Below, one piece after another: positions 19,053 through 28,704 of a stretch of 64,000 bases of DNA. The stretch's first letter is position 1. Each line of letters starts with the position of its first letter. A program made the translations under genes and the position numbers. The stretch comes from Sedimenticola hydrogenitrophicus (GTDB lineage Bacteria; Pseudomonadota; Gammaproteobacteria; Chromatiales; Chromatiaceae), in contig NZ_JAQGEI010000029.1 of NCBI RefSeq assembly GCF_029017505.1, positions 1-64,000 on the forward strand, written 5' to 3'. A model generated the notes under the pieces. That model did no database searches, was not told the DNA's origin, and saw only the letters and a list, made by a program, of their open reading frames with translations.

Positions 19053-21997
19053 ACGACAAGCGGCGGCTGGACCGGTTTGCGGCCGCGTCTTCACAGCCAT
19101 ACGGCAATCTTTCAACCCCATCGGAATCCGGGAAACCCATGCAGCCTTCCGAGTACCCCGCTAAACAGGCAGAAATCAAATGGCACCACTGGCAGGCTGC
19201 CGCGCCCGAGTGGGCGGCCGAACTGCGCGCGGTAGAGGGGTTCGAGGCGGAACTGCTGCGGGTCTGGGAAGGGAGCGATTTTGTCGCCCAGTACTGCCTG
19301 AAACAGCCCGAACTGCTGATGCGGCTGCAGCGCTCTGGAGAGCTGGTGCGCTCCTACAGCGATGGAGATCTGGAGCGCCTGCTGGCCGAGCGTCTGACCG
19401 GGGTGGCGGATGAGCCGGCGCTGCACCGGGAGCTGCGGCGCTTTCGCAACGAGCAGATGGTGCGCATCATCTGGCGGGACCTGAGCCAGGCCGCCCCGCT
19501 GGCCGAGACCCTGGAGGATCTCTCCGCCCTGGCCGATGCCTGCGTGTCGCAGGCCCTGTCGCGGCTCTACGCCTGGGCGGTTGAAAAACAGGGGGTTCCC
19601 CGCAGTGCGACGGGTGAACAGCAGTACCTGGTGGTGCTGGGCATGGGCAAGCTGGGAGCCCGGGAGCTCAACCTCTCGTCCGACATCGACCTGATCTTCG
19701 CCTACCCCGAACCGGGCGGGACGGACGCCGGCCGCCCGCTCTCCAACGAGCAGTTTTTCATCCGCCTCTGCCAGCAGCTGGTCAAGGCGCTCAACAGCCA
19801 GACCGCGGATGGCTTCGTGTTCCGGGTGGATGCCCGGCTGCGGCCGTTTGGCGACGCCGGGCCGCTGGCCTTTTCGTTTGACGCCATGGAGACCTATTAC
19901 CAGTCCCACGCCCGGGAGTGGGAGCGCTACGCCATGATCAAGGCGCGGGTGGTGGCGGGCGATGCGGCGGCCGGACGGGAGGTCATGGCCATGCTGCAGC
20001 CGTTCATCTACCGCCGCTATCTCGACTTCGGCGCGATCGAGTCGATCCGCGACATGAAGCGACTGATAAGCCGCGAGCTGAAGCGCAAGGGAATGGCCGA
20101 TAATGTGAAGCTGGGCCCCGGCGGGATCCGCGAGATCGAATTCATCGGCCAGGCCTTCCAGCTGATTCGTGGTGGCCGTGAACCCGAACTGCAGATCCGC
20201 CCCATCCTGCCGGTGCTGCAGGTATTGGGCGAGAAGCAACAGCTGTCGGTCGAGGAGGTGGCGGAGTTGAGCGAGGCCTACCGGTTTCTGCGGCTGGTGG
20301 AGAACCGCATTCAGGCGTGGAAGGATCGCCAGACCCACCTGCTGCCGGAGAGTGAGGCCGGCCGTCTGCGCATTGCCCGGAGCATGGGATTTGCCGATTG
20401 GGCGTCGTTCTTCGCGCTCCTGGAGCTGCATCGGCTGCGGGTCCAGGCCCACTTCGACAACGTCTTCGCCCTCAGCGAGGAGGTGGTGGCGGAGTCCCCG
20501 CTCCAGGCGCTCTGGGAACAGGAGTTGGAGGATGAACAGGCCGTCGCACTGCTGGAGCAGTCGGGCTATGCGGCTGGCGAGGCGGTGCTGGCCCGGCTGG
20601 AAGCGTTCCGCGAGGGCCATGCCTGCCGCCGCCTGGGGCAGCGCGGCCGGCATCGCCTGAAAGAGCTGATGCCGGTGCTGCTGGAGGCGGTGGCGCTATC
20701 CCCGGTACCGGATGTGACCCTGGAGCGGATACTGAAAATCCTGGAGTCGATCGCCCGGCGCACCGCCTACCTGGCGCTGCTGGTGGAGAACCCGACCGCC
20801 CTGACCCAACTGGTCAAGCTGGCCGGCATCAGTCCCTGGATCGCCCAGCAGGTGGCCCGTCATCCGCTACTGCTGGACGAGATGCTGGACCCGCGGAGGC
20901 TTTACACACCGCTGAAACGGGAGGGCCTGGAGGCGGAGTTGGAGACGGCACTGGCTGCGGTCGATGCCGATGATCTGGAGCAGCAGATGGAGCGCATGCG
21001 CCAGTTCACCCAGAGCAACATGCTGCGGGTGGCGGCCGCCGACCTGACCGGCGGGATCCCGCTGATGGTGGTGAGCGACTACCTGACCGAGATCGCCGAG
21101 ACCGTCACCCGCAAGGTGCTGGAGCAGGCGTGGGATTGCCTGGTCGCCAAGTACGGCCGGCCGAGCAATGTGGTCGGGGAGGGAAAGGGTTTCGCGGTGA
21201 TCGGTTACGGCAAGCTCGGCGGCATCGAGCTGGGCTACGGATCGGATCTGGACATGGTGTTCCTGCACGGCAACGACAACCCGAACCGGATGACCGATGG
21301 CGGGCGCCCGATCGCCAACGACCTGTTCTATGCCCGCATGGGGCAGCGCATGATCCACATGTACACCACCCGCACCCCGGCCGGGACCCTGTACGAGGTG
21401 GATATGCGGCTGCGTCCCAACGGCAATTCCGGCATGCTGGTCAGCTCGCTGGAGGCGTTCGAAGAGTACCAGAAAAACGCCGCCTGGACCTGGGAGCATC
21501 AGGCGCTGCTGCGGGCCCGGGCGGTGGCCGGCGACACGGCGGTGATCGCCCGGTTCCAGCGCATTCGCCGCGAGGTGCTGGGGCGCGAGCGCGACCCGGA
21601 GCGGCTGCGCGAGGATGTGCGCGAGATGCGCGAGAAGATGCGCGCCGCACTGGACAAGAGCAAGGACGGGCATTTTGATATAAAGCAGGGCGCTGGCGGT
21701 ATCGCGGATATTGAATTTATGGTTCAATACGGCGTTCTGCGCTGGGCACACAAATACCCCGATCTGCTTGATTGGACAGATAATATTCGCCTGCTGGACG
21801 CACTTGCACGGCATCGTCTGTTTACCGGGGAAGTGGCGGAACAGCTGGCCGGGAATTACCGTGCGCTGCGCGCCGCCTACCATCGCAAGGCGTTGAGCGA
21901 GCTGCCCGGGCTGGTTTCCGGTGATGAGCTGTTGCAGGAGCGGGCGCAGGTACGGGCGCTGTGGCAGCGGCTGATGCTGTCAGGTTCCCAAAAATGA
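19049..21997 (+). CDS. glnE: glutamine synthetase adenylyltransferase / deadenylase GlnE
   Basis: 982 residues (E. coli GlnE has 946). It contains both nucleotidyltransferase domains: the N-terminal 'VVLGMGKLGARELNLSSDID' (deadenylation) and the C-terminal 'VIGYGKLGGIELGYGSDLDM' (adenylylation), with the linking helical and PII-binding region between. GlnE switches glutamine synthetase off or on according to nitrogen status. The start at 19049 overlaps the upstream gene; ATG at 19139 (MQPSEYP) is an alternative closer to the usual length. It is followed by ilvE and then lipopolysaccharide genes, the order known from Pseudomonas. Confidence 0.96.
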   Translation: MNDKRRLDRFAAASSQPYGNLSTPSESGKPMQPSEYPAKQAEIKWHHWQAAAPEWAAELRAVEGFEAELLRVWEGSDFVAQYCLKQPELLMRLQRSGELVRSYSDGDLERLLAERLTGVADEPALHRELRRFRNEQMVRIIWRDLSQAAPLAETLEDLSALADACVSQALSRLYAWAVEKQGVPRSATGEQQYLVVLGMGKLGARELNLSSDIDLIFAYPEPGGTDAGRPLSNEQFFIRLCQQLVKALNSQTADGFVFRVDARLRPFGDAGPLAFSFDAMETYYQSHAREWERYAMIKARVVAGDAAAGREVMAMLQPFIYRRYLDFGAIESIRDMKRLISRELKRKGMADNVKLGPGGIREIEFIGQAFQLIRGGREPELQIRPILPVLQVLGEKQQLSVEEVAELSEAYRFLRLVENRIQAWKDRQTHLLPESEAGRLRIARSMGFADWASFFALLELHRLRVQAHFDNVFALSEEVVAESPLQALWEQELEDEQAVALLEQSGYAAGEAVLARLEAFREGHACRRLGQRGRHRLKELMPVLLEAVALSPVPDVTLERILKILESIARRTAYLALLVENPTALTQLVKLAGISPWIAQQVARHPLLLDEMLDPRRLYTPLKREGLEAELETALAAVDADDLEQQMERMRQFTQSNMLRVAAADLTGGIPLMVVSDYLTEIAETVTRKVLEQAWDCLVAKYGRPSNVVGEGKGFAVIGYGKLGGIELGYGSDLDMVFLHGNDNPNRMTDGGRPIANDLFYARMGQRMIHMYTTRTPAGTLYEVDMRLRPNGNSGMLVSSLEAFEEYQKNAAWTWEHQALLRARAVAGDTAVIARFQRIRREVLGRERDPERLREDVREMREKMRAALDKSKDGHFDIKQGAGGIADIEFMVQYGVLRWAHKYPDLLDWTDNIRLLDALARHRLFTGEVAEQLAGNYRALRAAYHRKALSELPGLVSGDELLQERAQVRALWQRLMLSGSQK

Positions 21998-22121
21998 GCT
22001 GATCCGGGAGCTTGCCGGCGTTGTGACATAACATACAGTAGGAGTGGCGCCCCCGCCGCGATAATTAACCCGATGGCGGTGCGTTGGCCAATCGGTACGG
22101 GGGCGGGCCTCCTGCAATATC

Positions 22122-22191
22122 GTAGGGTGGATAAGCGACAGCGCATCCACCACGCCAATGGTGGATGCGCCCACCGGCTTATCCACCCTAC
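22122..22191. repeat. family A palindromic repeat (copy 3)
   Basis: GTAGGGTGGATAAGCGACAG at the left and GGCTTATCCACCCTAC at the right, with an inner CATCCACCACGCC / GGTGGATGCG pair. It is the main content of the 273-bp glnE-ilvE gap. Confidence 0.85.
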
Positions 22192-22270
22192 AAAACGCTC
22201 TCTGCTTCTGTGGTGCAGATCGGGGCAAGTAGTTACATTTTTACAATATTGAGTTGAGTGGAGAGAATCA

Positions 22271-23194
22271 ATGGCGAATTTCGCGGACCGCGACGGCTGG
22301 ATTTGGCTGGACGGCGAGATGGTGCCCTGGCGCGAGGCCAAGGTGCACGTGTTAACCCACACCCTGCATTACGGTCTGGGCGTGTTCGAGGGGGTCCGCG
22401 CCTACAAGACGGCCCAGGGACCGGCGATCTTCAAGTTGGCGGAGCACACCCGGCGGCTGTTCCAGTCGGCCCACATCATGGGCATGAAGATGCCCTATGA
22501 CGAGGCCACCCTGAACCAGGCGCAGATCGACGTGGTGCACGAGAACGGCCTCGATTCCGCCTACCTGCGGCCGCTCTGTTTCTACGGCTCCGAGGGCATG
22601 GGCATCCGCGCCGACAGTCTCGCCGTGCACGTGATGATCGCCGCCTGGGAGTGGGGCGCCTATCTGGGAGAGGACAACCTGAAGAACGGCATCCGCATCC
22701 GCGTCTCCTCCTACACCCGCCACCAGGTCAACTCCATGATGTGCAAGGCCAAGGCCACCGGCAACTACATCAACTCCATGCTGGCGCTGCAGGAGGCGGT
22801 GAACGACGGCTATGACGAGGCGCTGATCCTGGATGCCAGCGGTTATGTGATGGAGGGTTCCGGCGAGAACTTCTTCCTGGTCAAGGACGGCGTCATCTAT
22901 ACCCCCGATCTCACCTCGGCGCTGAACGGCATTACCCGCAAGACCATCTTCTCCTTTTCCGAGGAGCTGGGTATCCCGATTGTCGAAAAACGCATCACCC
23001 GCGATGAGGTATATATCGCCGATGAGGCATTCTTCACCGGCACCGCCGCCGAGGTAACCCCGATCCGCGAGGTGGACAATCGCACTATAGGCGGCGGCAG
23101 CCGCGGCCCGATCACCGAGAAACTGCAGACCCTGTATTTCGACCAGGTGCACGGCCGCCGCGCCGAGCATCCGGAGTGGCTCACCTACGTGTGA
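22271..23194 (+). CDS. ilvE: branched-chain amino acid aminotransferase
   Basis: 307 residues, the class IV PLP aminotransferase fold. Motifs: 'HTLHYGLGVFEGVRAY' near the N-terminus, the PLP lysine in 'CKAKATGNYINSMLA', and the class IV signature 'EGSGENFFLVKDGVIYTP'. IlvE transfers amino groups between glutamate and the keto acids of valine, leucine and isoleucine. ATG at 22271 is preceded by GGAGAGAATCA. Confidence 0.95.
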   Translation: MANFADRDGWIWLDGEMVPWREAKVHVLTHTLHYGLGVFEGVRAYKTAQGPAIFKLAEHTRRLFQSAHIMGMKMPYDEATLNQAQIDVVHENGLDSAYLRPLCFYGSEGMGIRADSLAVHVMIAAWEWGAYLGEDNLKNGIRIRVSSYTRHQVNSMMCKAKATGNYINSMLALQEAVNDGYDEALILDASGYVMEGSGENFFLVKDGVIYTPDLTSALNGITRKTIFSFSEELGIPIVEKRITRDEVYIADEAFFTGTAAEVTPIREVDNRTIGGGSRGPITEKLQTLYFDQVHGRRAEHPEWLTYV

Positions 23195-24168
23195 CGGCTC
23201 CTCAGGAACAGAAAACAGGTGACGGTAAGCCGCTGGTCATCTGGCGGCTCACCGACGGCAAGCCGGGGCATGAGAACCAGTCGCTCGGCCTGTCCAATGC
23301 CCTGGCCCGACAGCTGGCGGTCACGCGGTACGACATCCCGGCCGGCGGTCGTCTCACCACCTGGACACACTGGCTGAGCGGCCATTTCCCCGCCGGGGAG
23401 GGACTGCCACCACCGGACCTGATCATCGGGGCCGGCCATCAAACCCACCTGGCCCTGCTGGCGGCACGGCGGGCCAGCGGTGGCCGGGCGGTGGTGATCA
23501 TGAAACCCTCCCTGCCGCGCGGCCTGTTCGACCTCTGTGTGATTCCCGAGCACGACAATGTGTCGGGAGCAAATGTCTTCGTGACCCGGGGCGTGATGAA
23601 TTCGGTCGCCCCCGGCAGGAGCGCCCCTGGCGCGAAAGCTGTTCATGGCGAAACCGTCGGACGCGGCGATACGGAACAGACATTGCTGCTGCTGGGTGGA
23701 CCCTCCCGTCACTATGTTTGGCAGGATGAACAGGTGGTAACCCAGGTCGCGGCCATTGTGCGGCAGCAGCCCGGGGAGCGGTTTCTCCTCAGCGACTCGC
23801 GCCGGACACCGACCGGCTGCATGGAAAAAATCACCGCCCTGCGGCTGGCCAATCTCGACCTGATCCCCTGGCAGCAGACCGGCCCGGGCTGGGTGGCGGA
23901 GCAGCTGGGGCTGAGTCGTGCCGTCTGGGTGAGCGAGGATTCGGTCTCCATGGTCTACGAGGCGATCACCTCGGGTGCCGCCGTGGGGCTGATCACCCTG
24001 GAGCGGGGTCGGCCCGACCGCATCAGCCGCGGCGTGCAGTGGCTGATCGACGAGCGCTGGGTGACCCCCTACCGGCGTTGGCAGGAGACCGGGGCGCTAT
24101 CCGCGCCCCCTGGTCGTTTCAATGAGGCCGCGCGCTGCGCCGAGTGGATGGTGGCGCAATGGCTGTAG
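23191..24168 (+). CDS. ELM1 family protein (DUF1022), nucleoside-diphosphate-sugar-dependent role likely
   Basis: About 325 residues from GTG at 23191, giving a GTGA overlap with ilvE; a GTG at 23176 is also in frame. The start 'VIWRLTDGKPGHENQSLGLS' and 'LIIGAGHQTHLALLAARRAS' mark the bacterial relatives of plant mitochondrial fission protein ELM1, which look like GT-B glycosyltransferases; 'WVSEDSVSMVYEAITSGAAV' is the C-terminal nucleotide-binding part. In proteobacteria it sits beside lipopolysaccharide genes, as here. About residues 142-162 ('RSAPGAKAVHGETVGRG') seem extra and coincide with a family C repeat in the DNA. Confidence 0.82.
   Translation: MTAPQEQKTGDGKPLVIWRLTDGKPGHENQSLGLSNALARQLAVTRYDIPAGGRLTTWTHWLSGHFPAGEGLPPPDLIIGAGHQTHLALLAARRASGGRAVVIMKPSLPRGLFDLCVIPEHDNVSGANVFVTRGVMNSVAPGRSAPGAKAVHGETVGRGDTEQTLLLLGGPSRHYVWQDEQVVTQVAAIVRQQPGERFLLSDSRRTPTGCMEKITALRLANLDLIPWQQTGPGWVAEQLGLSRAVWVSEDSVSMVYEAITSGAAVGLITLERGRPDRISRGVQWLIDERWVTPYRRWQETGALSAPPGRFNEAARCAEWMVAQWL
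23616..23654. repeat. family C repeat inside a coding sequence
   Basis: AGGAGCGCCCCTGGCGCGAA followed by AGCTGTTCATGGCGAAACC resembles the intergenic family C units (AGGAGCGCCTCCGGCGCGAA then GTTTTTCGCGGC). It is in frame within the ELM1-like gene. Confidence 0.5.
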
Positions 24169-24234
24169 GTCGTTATCCTATTTTACCTACCCAGGGTCGC
24201 GCTGTTAGTGCCCTGTTGAATAGTGCGGCGTAAG

Positions 24235-25122
24235 ATGAAAAAAGTAGGGATAATCCGTTTTAGCGCATTGGGTGACATTGCCTCCACAATACCCATAGTG
24301 CGGGGCTGCAAGTATCCCCCGGTACTGGTCACTTCTCCGTTGGGGAAAGCGCTCTATGAGGATGAGTGTGACTCTTTTCTTGTACTGCGCAATAAAAGTT
24401 TCAAGGAGGTACTCAGGCTGTTGAGGGAGTTGTGGCGTGGCCGTTTTGACATGCTTGTGGACCTGCAGAGTAATGATCGCAGCAAAATGCTCACCGCCTT
24501 GGCGATGACGCCGCGGGTCAACTCCATCGGTATAAATCAGCAACAACAGACGACAAAAATCCTCTCGGATATCGCCCAAAGAACCGACTGCTTTTATCCG
24601 CTGGATATGACCCCGGAGAAACGCGAACAGAGTTACATCGTGCTGAACGCGGGTTCTAGCGAAAAGTGGCGTTCCAAACGGCTTCCGGATCATAAATGGG
24701 TTGAATTTTCACGGCGGTTGCTGGATCGCTTTGGTCTGCCGTTTGTATTGACCGGCAGCGAAGAAGAGCGTGAATATGTTCAGCACATCGCTCGGCTGGT
24801 CCCCGGAAAGGTTGAGGTTTTGGCTGGAAAAACAACTATTCAGGAATTGAAAAAGTTACTCAAGGAGGCCTGTCTGACCGTCTCCACCGACTCGGGACCG
24901 ATGCACCTCTCGGCCGTGCAGAAAACGCCGACCATCGGACTGTTCGGGGCCACCAGCTGGATAAAATCGGCACCATTCGGTCCCTGGAGCGTGGCGCTGT
25001 ATGATCATGTTTATTATGCGGAGGGACGGCCTCCATCCAGTAGTCGGCTGGTGGTTGATGATTATTACAGTAACATCCGTATTGAGGAGGGGCTTGAGGC
25101 CCTGAGGCCGGTATTGTGCTAG
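24235..25122 (+). CDS. glycosyltransferase family 9 (heptosyltransferase-like)
   Basis: About 295 residues from ATG at 24235 (in-frame GTG at 24223 is an alternative). N-terminal 'VGIIRFSALGDIASTIPIVR' and C-terminal 'CLTVSTDSGPMHLSAVQKTP' are the GT9 signatures. In this place, after glnE-ilvE, the Pseudomonas locus carries waaF and waaC, so a heptosyltransferase role in the inner core is likely. Only one such gene is present in this stretch; a second lies at 14534-15487. Confidence 0.85.
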   Translation: MKKVGIIRFSALGDIASTIPIVRGCKYPPVLVTSPLGKALYEDECDSFLVLRNKSFKEVLRLLRELWRGRFDMLVDLQSNDRSKMLTALAMTPRVNSIGINQQQQTTKILSDIAQRTDCFYPLDMTPEKREQSYIVLNAGSSEKWRSKRLPDHKWVEFSRRLLDRFGLPFVLTGSEEEREYVQHIARLVPGKVEVLAGKTTIQELKKLLKEACLTVSTDSGPMHLSAVQKTPTIGLFGATSWIKSAPFGPWSVALYDHVYYAEGRPPSSSRLVVDDYYSNIRIEEGLEALRPVLC

Positions 25123-25257
25123 TGGTTTGCTGGGGCGTGTCCGCGTGTGGATGGTTTCTGCCTGCAGAACAACCCCAGCCAACAAAGCTGTGTAGCAATC
25201 TTATTACGGGCCTATTTCCCGCTGCGAGATGATGTTGCAAACACCTTGGCGACAAAT

Positions 25258-26349
25258 ATGAAAATTATTCAGTTATTGCCTGAATTGAACGAAGGTGGCG
25301 TAGAGCGCGGCGTTGTGGAACTCAACCGTGAGTTCGTAAAACTAGGCCACACCAGCATTGTGATCAGCAATGGCGGAAGGCTGGCTCCAATGATTTCTGC
25401 AGCGGGTGGGGAGCACATTACCCTTGATGTCTGTAGCAAAAATCCGCTGTCGGTCCCGTTTCGCAGTTATAAGCTGAGCAAGCTGTTTGACCGGCTGCAA
25501 CCCGATATCATTCATGCCAGAAGCCGGGTTCCGGCCTGGCTTTGTCACTTTGCCAACCATAACCGGCGTTTCCCGTTTATTACCACGGTTCATGGAATGA
25601 ACAGTGTGGGTCGCTATAGCCGGATCATGACCACGGGTGACCGGGTGATCTGTGTCAGTGAGGTGATCAAGGGGTATCTGCTGGAAAACTACCCGGACCT
25701 TAATGGTGAAACGCTGCATGTGATACAGCGTGGCGTGGATATGCAGATGTTTGACCCGGAGGCGGTTGACCGGGAGTTTGTCGACGAACTCAGGCGCCAG
25801 CTTGGACTGAATGATGCCTTTATTGTCGGCAGTGTTGGGCGCATCACCTACCTGAAGGATTATGAAACCTTCATTGCCGCGATTGCGCAATGTGCCGAGT
25901 CTATTCCGAGTATACGCGGTGTTATCGTCGGAGGGGTACGGGCGGACAAGCAGGAGTATCTGGCTGGCTTGAAACGGCTGGCGGCCTCGCTGGGGGTTGC
26001 GGAGCGTATTGTTTTCGCCGGCAGCCAGAGTCGTATGCCGGAGATCTATGACCTGTTTGATGTGATGGTCAACGCCTCGCTTAAAATGGGTAATGTAGGG
26101 CGTACCGTAACAGAAGGGCTGGCGATGAATACGCCGGTCATCGCCACCACATTTGAAGGGTTGCGCAATCTGGTGGTTGATAATGTGAATGGCTTCATTA
26201 TCAATAATCAGGATGTGGATGGCCTCGCCAAGAGCATAGAAAAATTATACAGAACGCCAATACGGAGCACGCGCTCGACCGTTGATCCGGAATTCACCCT
26301 AGACGCCATGGTGGAGAAGACACTCACCATCTACGGGCAGGTGCTATGA
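25258..26349 (+). CDS. glycosyltransferase family 4
   Basis: 363 residues from ATG at 25258 (MKIIQLLPELNEGGVERGVV). The fold is GT-B: 'NEGGVERGVVELNREF' at the acceptor side, 'VGSVGRITYLKDYETFIAAI' before the donor site, and an E-x7-E-like 'GRTVTEGLAMNTPVIATTFE'. It probably adds a core sugar to lipopolysaccharide. It ends in a 4-bp overlap with the next glycosyltransferase gene. Confidence 0.87.
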   Translation: MKIIQLLPELNEGGVERGVVELNREFVKLGHTSIVISNGGRLAPMISAAGGEHITLDVCSKNPLSVPFRSYKLSKLFDRLQPDIIHARSRVPAWLCHFANHNRRFPFITTVHGMNSVGRYSRIMTTGDRVICVSEVIKGYLLENYPDLNGETLHVIQRGVDMQMFDPEAVDREFVDELRRQLGLNDAFIVGSVGRITYLKDYETFIAAIAQCAESIPSIRGVIVGGVRADKQEYLAGLKRLAASLGVAERIVFAGSQSRMPEIYDLFDVMVNASLKMGNVGRTVTEGLAMNTPVIATTFEGLRNLVVDNVNGFIINNQDVDGLAKSIEKLYRTPIRSTRSTVDPEFTLDAMVEKTLTIYGQVL

Positions 26350-27359
26350 AGGTATGCCACTTCATCGCATCACGTGGTCTTGGCCGGGGTGAGTTCTATG
26401 TGGATCTCGTCAATGAGCTGTCGGGTCTGTGTGATATTACATTGATGATTCCAGCGGGTGCCCGTTATCTGAACAGGGTTTCAAGTGCTGTTTCTGTTTG
26501 TCAGTATCAGCATAAAAATTCCAGAAAAAATCCACTGCTTTTATGGGAGCTGGGAAAGCAGTTCAAATCCCTCAAGCCAGATATCGTGCATACCCATTTT
26601 GGTAAGGCGACAGGGATATTCCGCTTTCTCAACAGAGTGCTGCACCTGCCGCACGTGGCGACGAAACACAATCCGCGGAAAGGACGGGTTTTTGATCGGG
26701 TGGCGCATGTCATTGCCGTTTCTGATCAAGTAAGGGAGACGATTAAAAATCCGCATGTGCACGTCATACACAATGCAATAACCCCCGTCCCTATTACGCA
26801 TAGAAAGTGCCGTCCCGCGAGGTTCACCCTGATGGCTGTCGGCAGGCTGGATCCGATCAAGGGGTTCGATCTGCTACTGAAAGATATCGCCAGGCTGGAG
26901 TTCGATTTTCTGCTGAAGATTATCGGTTCAGGAGCAGAAAAGCAGCACCTGATGGAGCTTGTCTCAACGCTGGGACTTGCCGGGCGCGTTGAGTTGTTGG
27001 GCTTTCGGGAAGATATTCCGCAACAGTTGAACGAGGCGGATTTGGTCGTTATCAGTTCGCGCAGCGAAGGTGGCCCGGTGGTCGCCTTGGAAACGCTGTT
27101 TTATGGAAATTTGCTGATCTCCACCCCGGTAGGTATCGTGCCTGAGATTTTGCCCGCTGATCTGTTGGTCGAGCAGGGTGGTTTTGCAAAAAAAATAGAG
27201 CAGGTTTATCGCGATTATGCGCACTACGCACAACTGTTCAGCCGGCTGCAGCAAACACATCAGCGGGATTTTTTACTCTCAACTATCGCGGCTCAGCATA
27301 TCGGACTATATAGCGACATGCTGGGTTGTAGTATGACGTCAGAACATAATAAACATTAA
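26346..27359 (+). CDS. glycosyltransferase family 4
   Basis: 337 residues; ATG at 26346 overlaps the previous stop (ATGA). GT-B features: 'RGLGRGEFYVDLVNEL', 'DIVHTHFGKATG', 'LMAVGRLDPIKGFDLLLKDI' and 'SSRSEGGPVVALETLFYGNL'. It is the second of two coupled core glycosyltransferases. Its stop codon lies within a 28-bp direct repeat that recurs at 27458. Confidence 0.87.
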   Translation: MKVCHFIASRGLGRGEFYVDLVNELSGLCDITLMIPAGARYLNRVSSAVSVCQYQHKNSRKNPLLLWELGKQFKSLKPDIVHTHFGKATGIFRFLNRVLHLPHVATKHNPRKGRVFDRVAHVIAVSDQVRETIKNPHVHVIHNAITPVPITHRKCRPARFTLMAVGRLDPIKGFDLLLKDIARLEFDFLLKIIGSGAEKQHLMELVSTLGLAGRVELLGFREDIPQQLNEADLVVISSRSEGGPVVALETLFYGNLLISTPVGIVPEILPADLLVEQGGFAKKIEQVYRDYAHYAQLFSRLQQTHQRDFLLSTIAAQHIGLYSDMLGCSMTSEHNKH

Positions 27360-27485
27360 GCGTGTGGGGATAGTACTTGTAGGGTGGATGCGCTGATGCT
27401 TATCCACCCTACGCAGTCAGCGATTCGGGCTTTGTGAAATGAACTCCGAAACTTGAGATAATAAACATTAAGTGTGTGGGGATAG
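27346..27485. repeat. 28-bp direct repeat flanking a family A palindrome
   Basis: ATAATAAACATTAAGCGTGT and the following GGGGATAG (27346-27373) recur at 27458-27485 with one mismatch. Between them, at 27379-27412, is a minimal family A hairpin (GTAGGGTGGAT / ATCCACCCTAC). The first copy holds the stop codon of the upstream gene. Confidence 0.85.
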
Positions 27486-27494
27486 ATTTGCAGC

Positions 27495-28685
27495 ATGTAT
27501 TCTGATTTGCAGGGCAGTATCAAACAAACCTCCGGGATTGCCGGTTGGTTCATGCGTCACGCGCTCCTGTTACCCGTGATTGTGATAGCGAGTTACCACA
27601 TTGGCAGGGGCATGGGCGATTCACTGCAGTTGCTCTATCTGTTGTGTGGTCTCTATGCATTGAAAAGCATGGATATCGGGCCCCACCGGAAGCTTGTCTA
27701 TCTGCTCATACTGTTGCTCGCCTTGATGCTGCTATCGGTGTTCTATCCTACATTTTCTGCGCAGAGTTTGAAGTATTGGGTGCTTTATGCGTTGTCCGGG
27801 TTGGTGCTGGTCTTTACGGTCGGTGCCTCTCCGCCGGAGCGGCAGCAGCCCGATTATCGATTGATGGCATGGATCCCGATCGCACTGCTGGCGGGTTTTA
27901 CGATCAAACTGGGGTATCTGTTTTTCTTCGCTAAAAGTTTTGACCCCGCCTTCCAGATCAATGGCATGATTCTGGCGGCGTTGTCGCCGCTGGTTTTTCT
28001 TATTGGCAGGCCTGAAAAATATGCACGGGTTACTATATATGCCCTGTTTTACCTGACGGCCCTGCTGGCCTTGTCCGCTGCCGATAGCAGAACCGAGTTG
28101 CTGATGCTGCTATCGGGTGGCGCTTTTTTCGTCGCCATCTATACCAGAAGACTCGCCGCGCTGTTTATTATCGTACCCTTCGTGTTGGTGGTGACCATAG
28201 CGGCTGACAGTTATCTATTCAGACCGCAAGGCTTGACCATCACTGGTGACCCTTTTCAATGGCTGGATACGCTCAGTTCCAAGCGTTTGAGCATCTGGGT
28301 TGGTGCATTATCCCATCCTCCGGAAAACTATTTGACCGGGGTGGGGATGCGACGATCCATTGAGTTTCTCCCTGAACTCAATTACGTCAAGCATCTGCAT
28401 AACCTGTTTATCGAGATCTGGTTTGAGACCGGTCTGCTGGGTCTGCTGGCCTATCTGGCGCTGGTCTCGCTACTGCTGTCCGGGTTGCCGCGTGCCTACC
28501 GGATGCTGCAGGGTATCGACAGGCGGGTCTATGCGGTATTTTTCGCCTCGGGCATGGCGGCCTTGATCGGGGGGCTGCTGGATAAAGGGTATCTGCATCC
28601 GCTGACACGCTATTACATGCTGTTCTGTTTTACGGTGCTCTATCTTTATCACCGGCGTTGCGGTAAAGCCAAAGCCGGCGACTGA
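27495..28685 (+). CDS. O-antigen ligase family membrane protein (WaaL-like)
   Basis: 396 residues with about ten to twelve hydrophobic segments and a large periplasmic loop (about residues 240-300) ending in 'HLHNLFIEIWFETGLLGLLA', the Wzy_C/WaaL signature with the essential His. It should join undecaprenyl-linked O-antigen to lipid A-core in the periplasm, or polymerise repeat units. Placement after core glycosyltransferases favours the ligase. The ATG at 27495 follows the second copy of the direct repeat. Confidence 0.82.
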   Translation: MYSDLQGSIKQTSGIAGWFMRHALLLPVIVIASYHIGRGMGDSLQLLYLLCGLYALKSMDIGPHRKLVYLLILLLALMLLSVFYPTFSAQSLKYWVLYALSGLVLVFTVGASPPERQQPDYRLMAWIPIALLAGFTIKLGYLFFFAKSFDPAFQINGMILAALSPLVFLIGRPEKYARVTIYALFYLTALLALSAADSRTELLMLLSGGAFFVAIYTRRLAALFIIVPFVLVVTIAADSYLFRPQGLTITGDPFQWLDTLSSKRLSIWVGALSHPPENYLTGVGMRRSIEFLPELNYVKHLHNLFIEIWFETGLLGLLAYLALVSLLLSGLPRAYRMLQGIDRRVYAVFFASGMAALIGGLLDKGYLHPLTRYYMLFCFTVLYLYHRRCGKAKAGD

Positions 28686-28704
28686 TTGGGACGGGGGTTT
28701 CCAG

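Noticed and set aside
19112..20653. 513-residue minus-strand open frame
   Set aside because: Antisense shadow of glnE.
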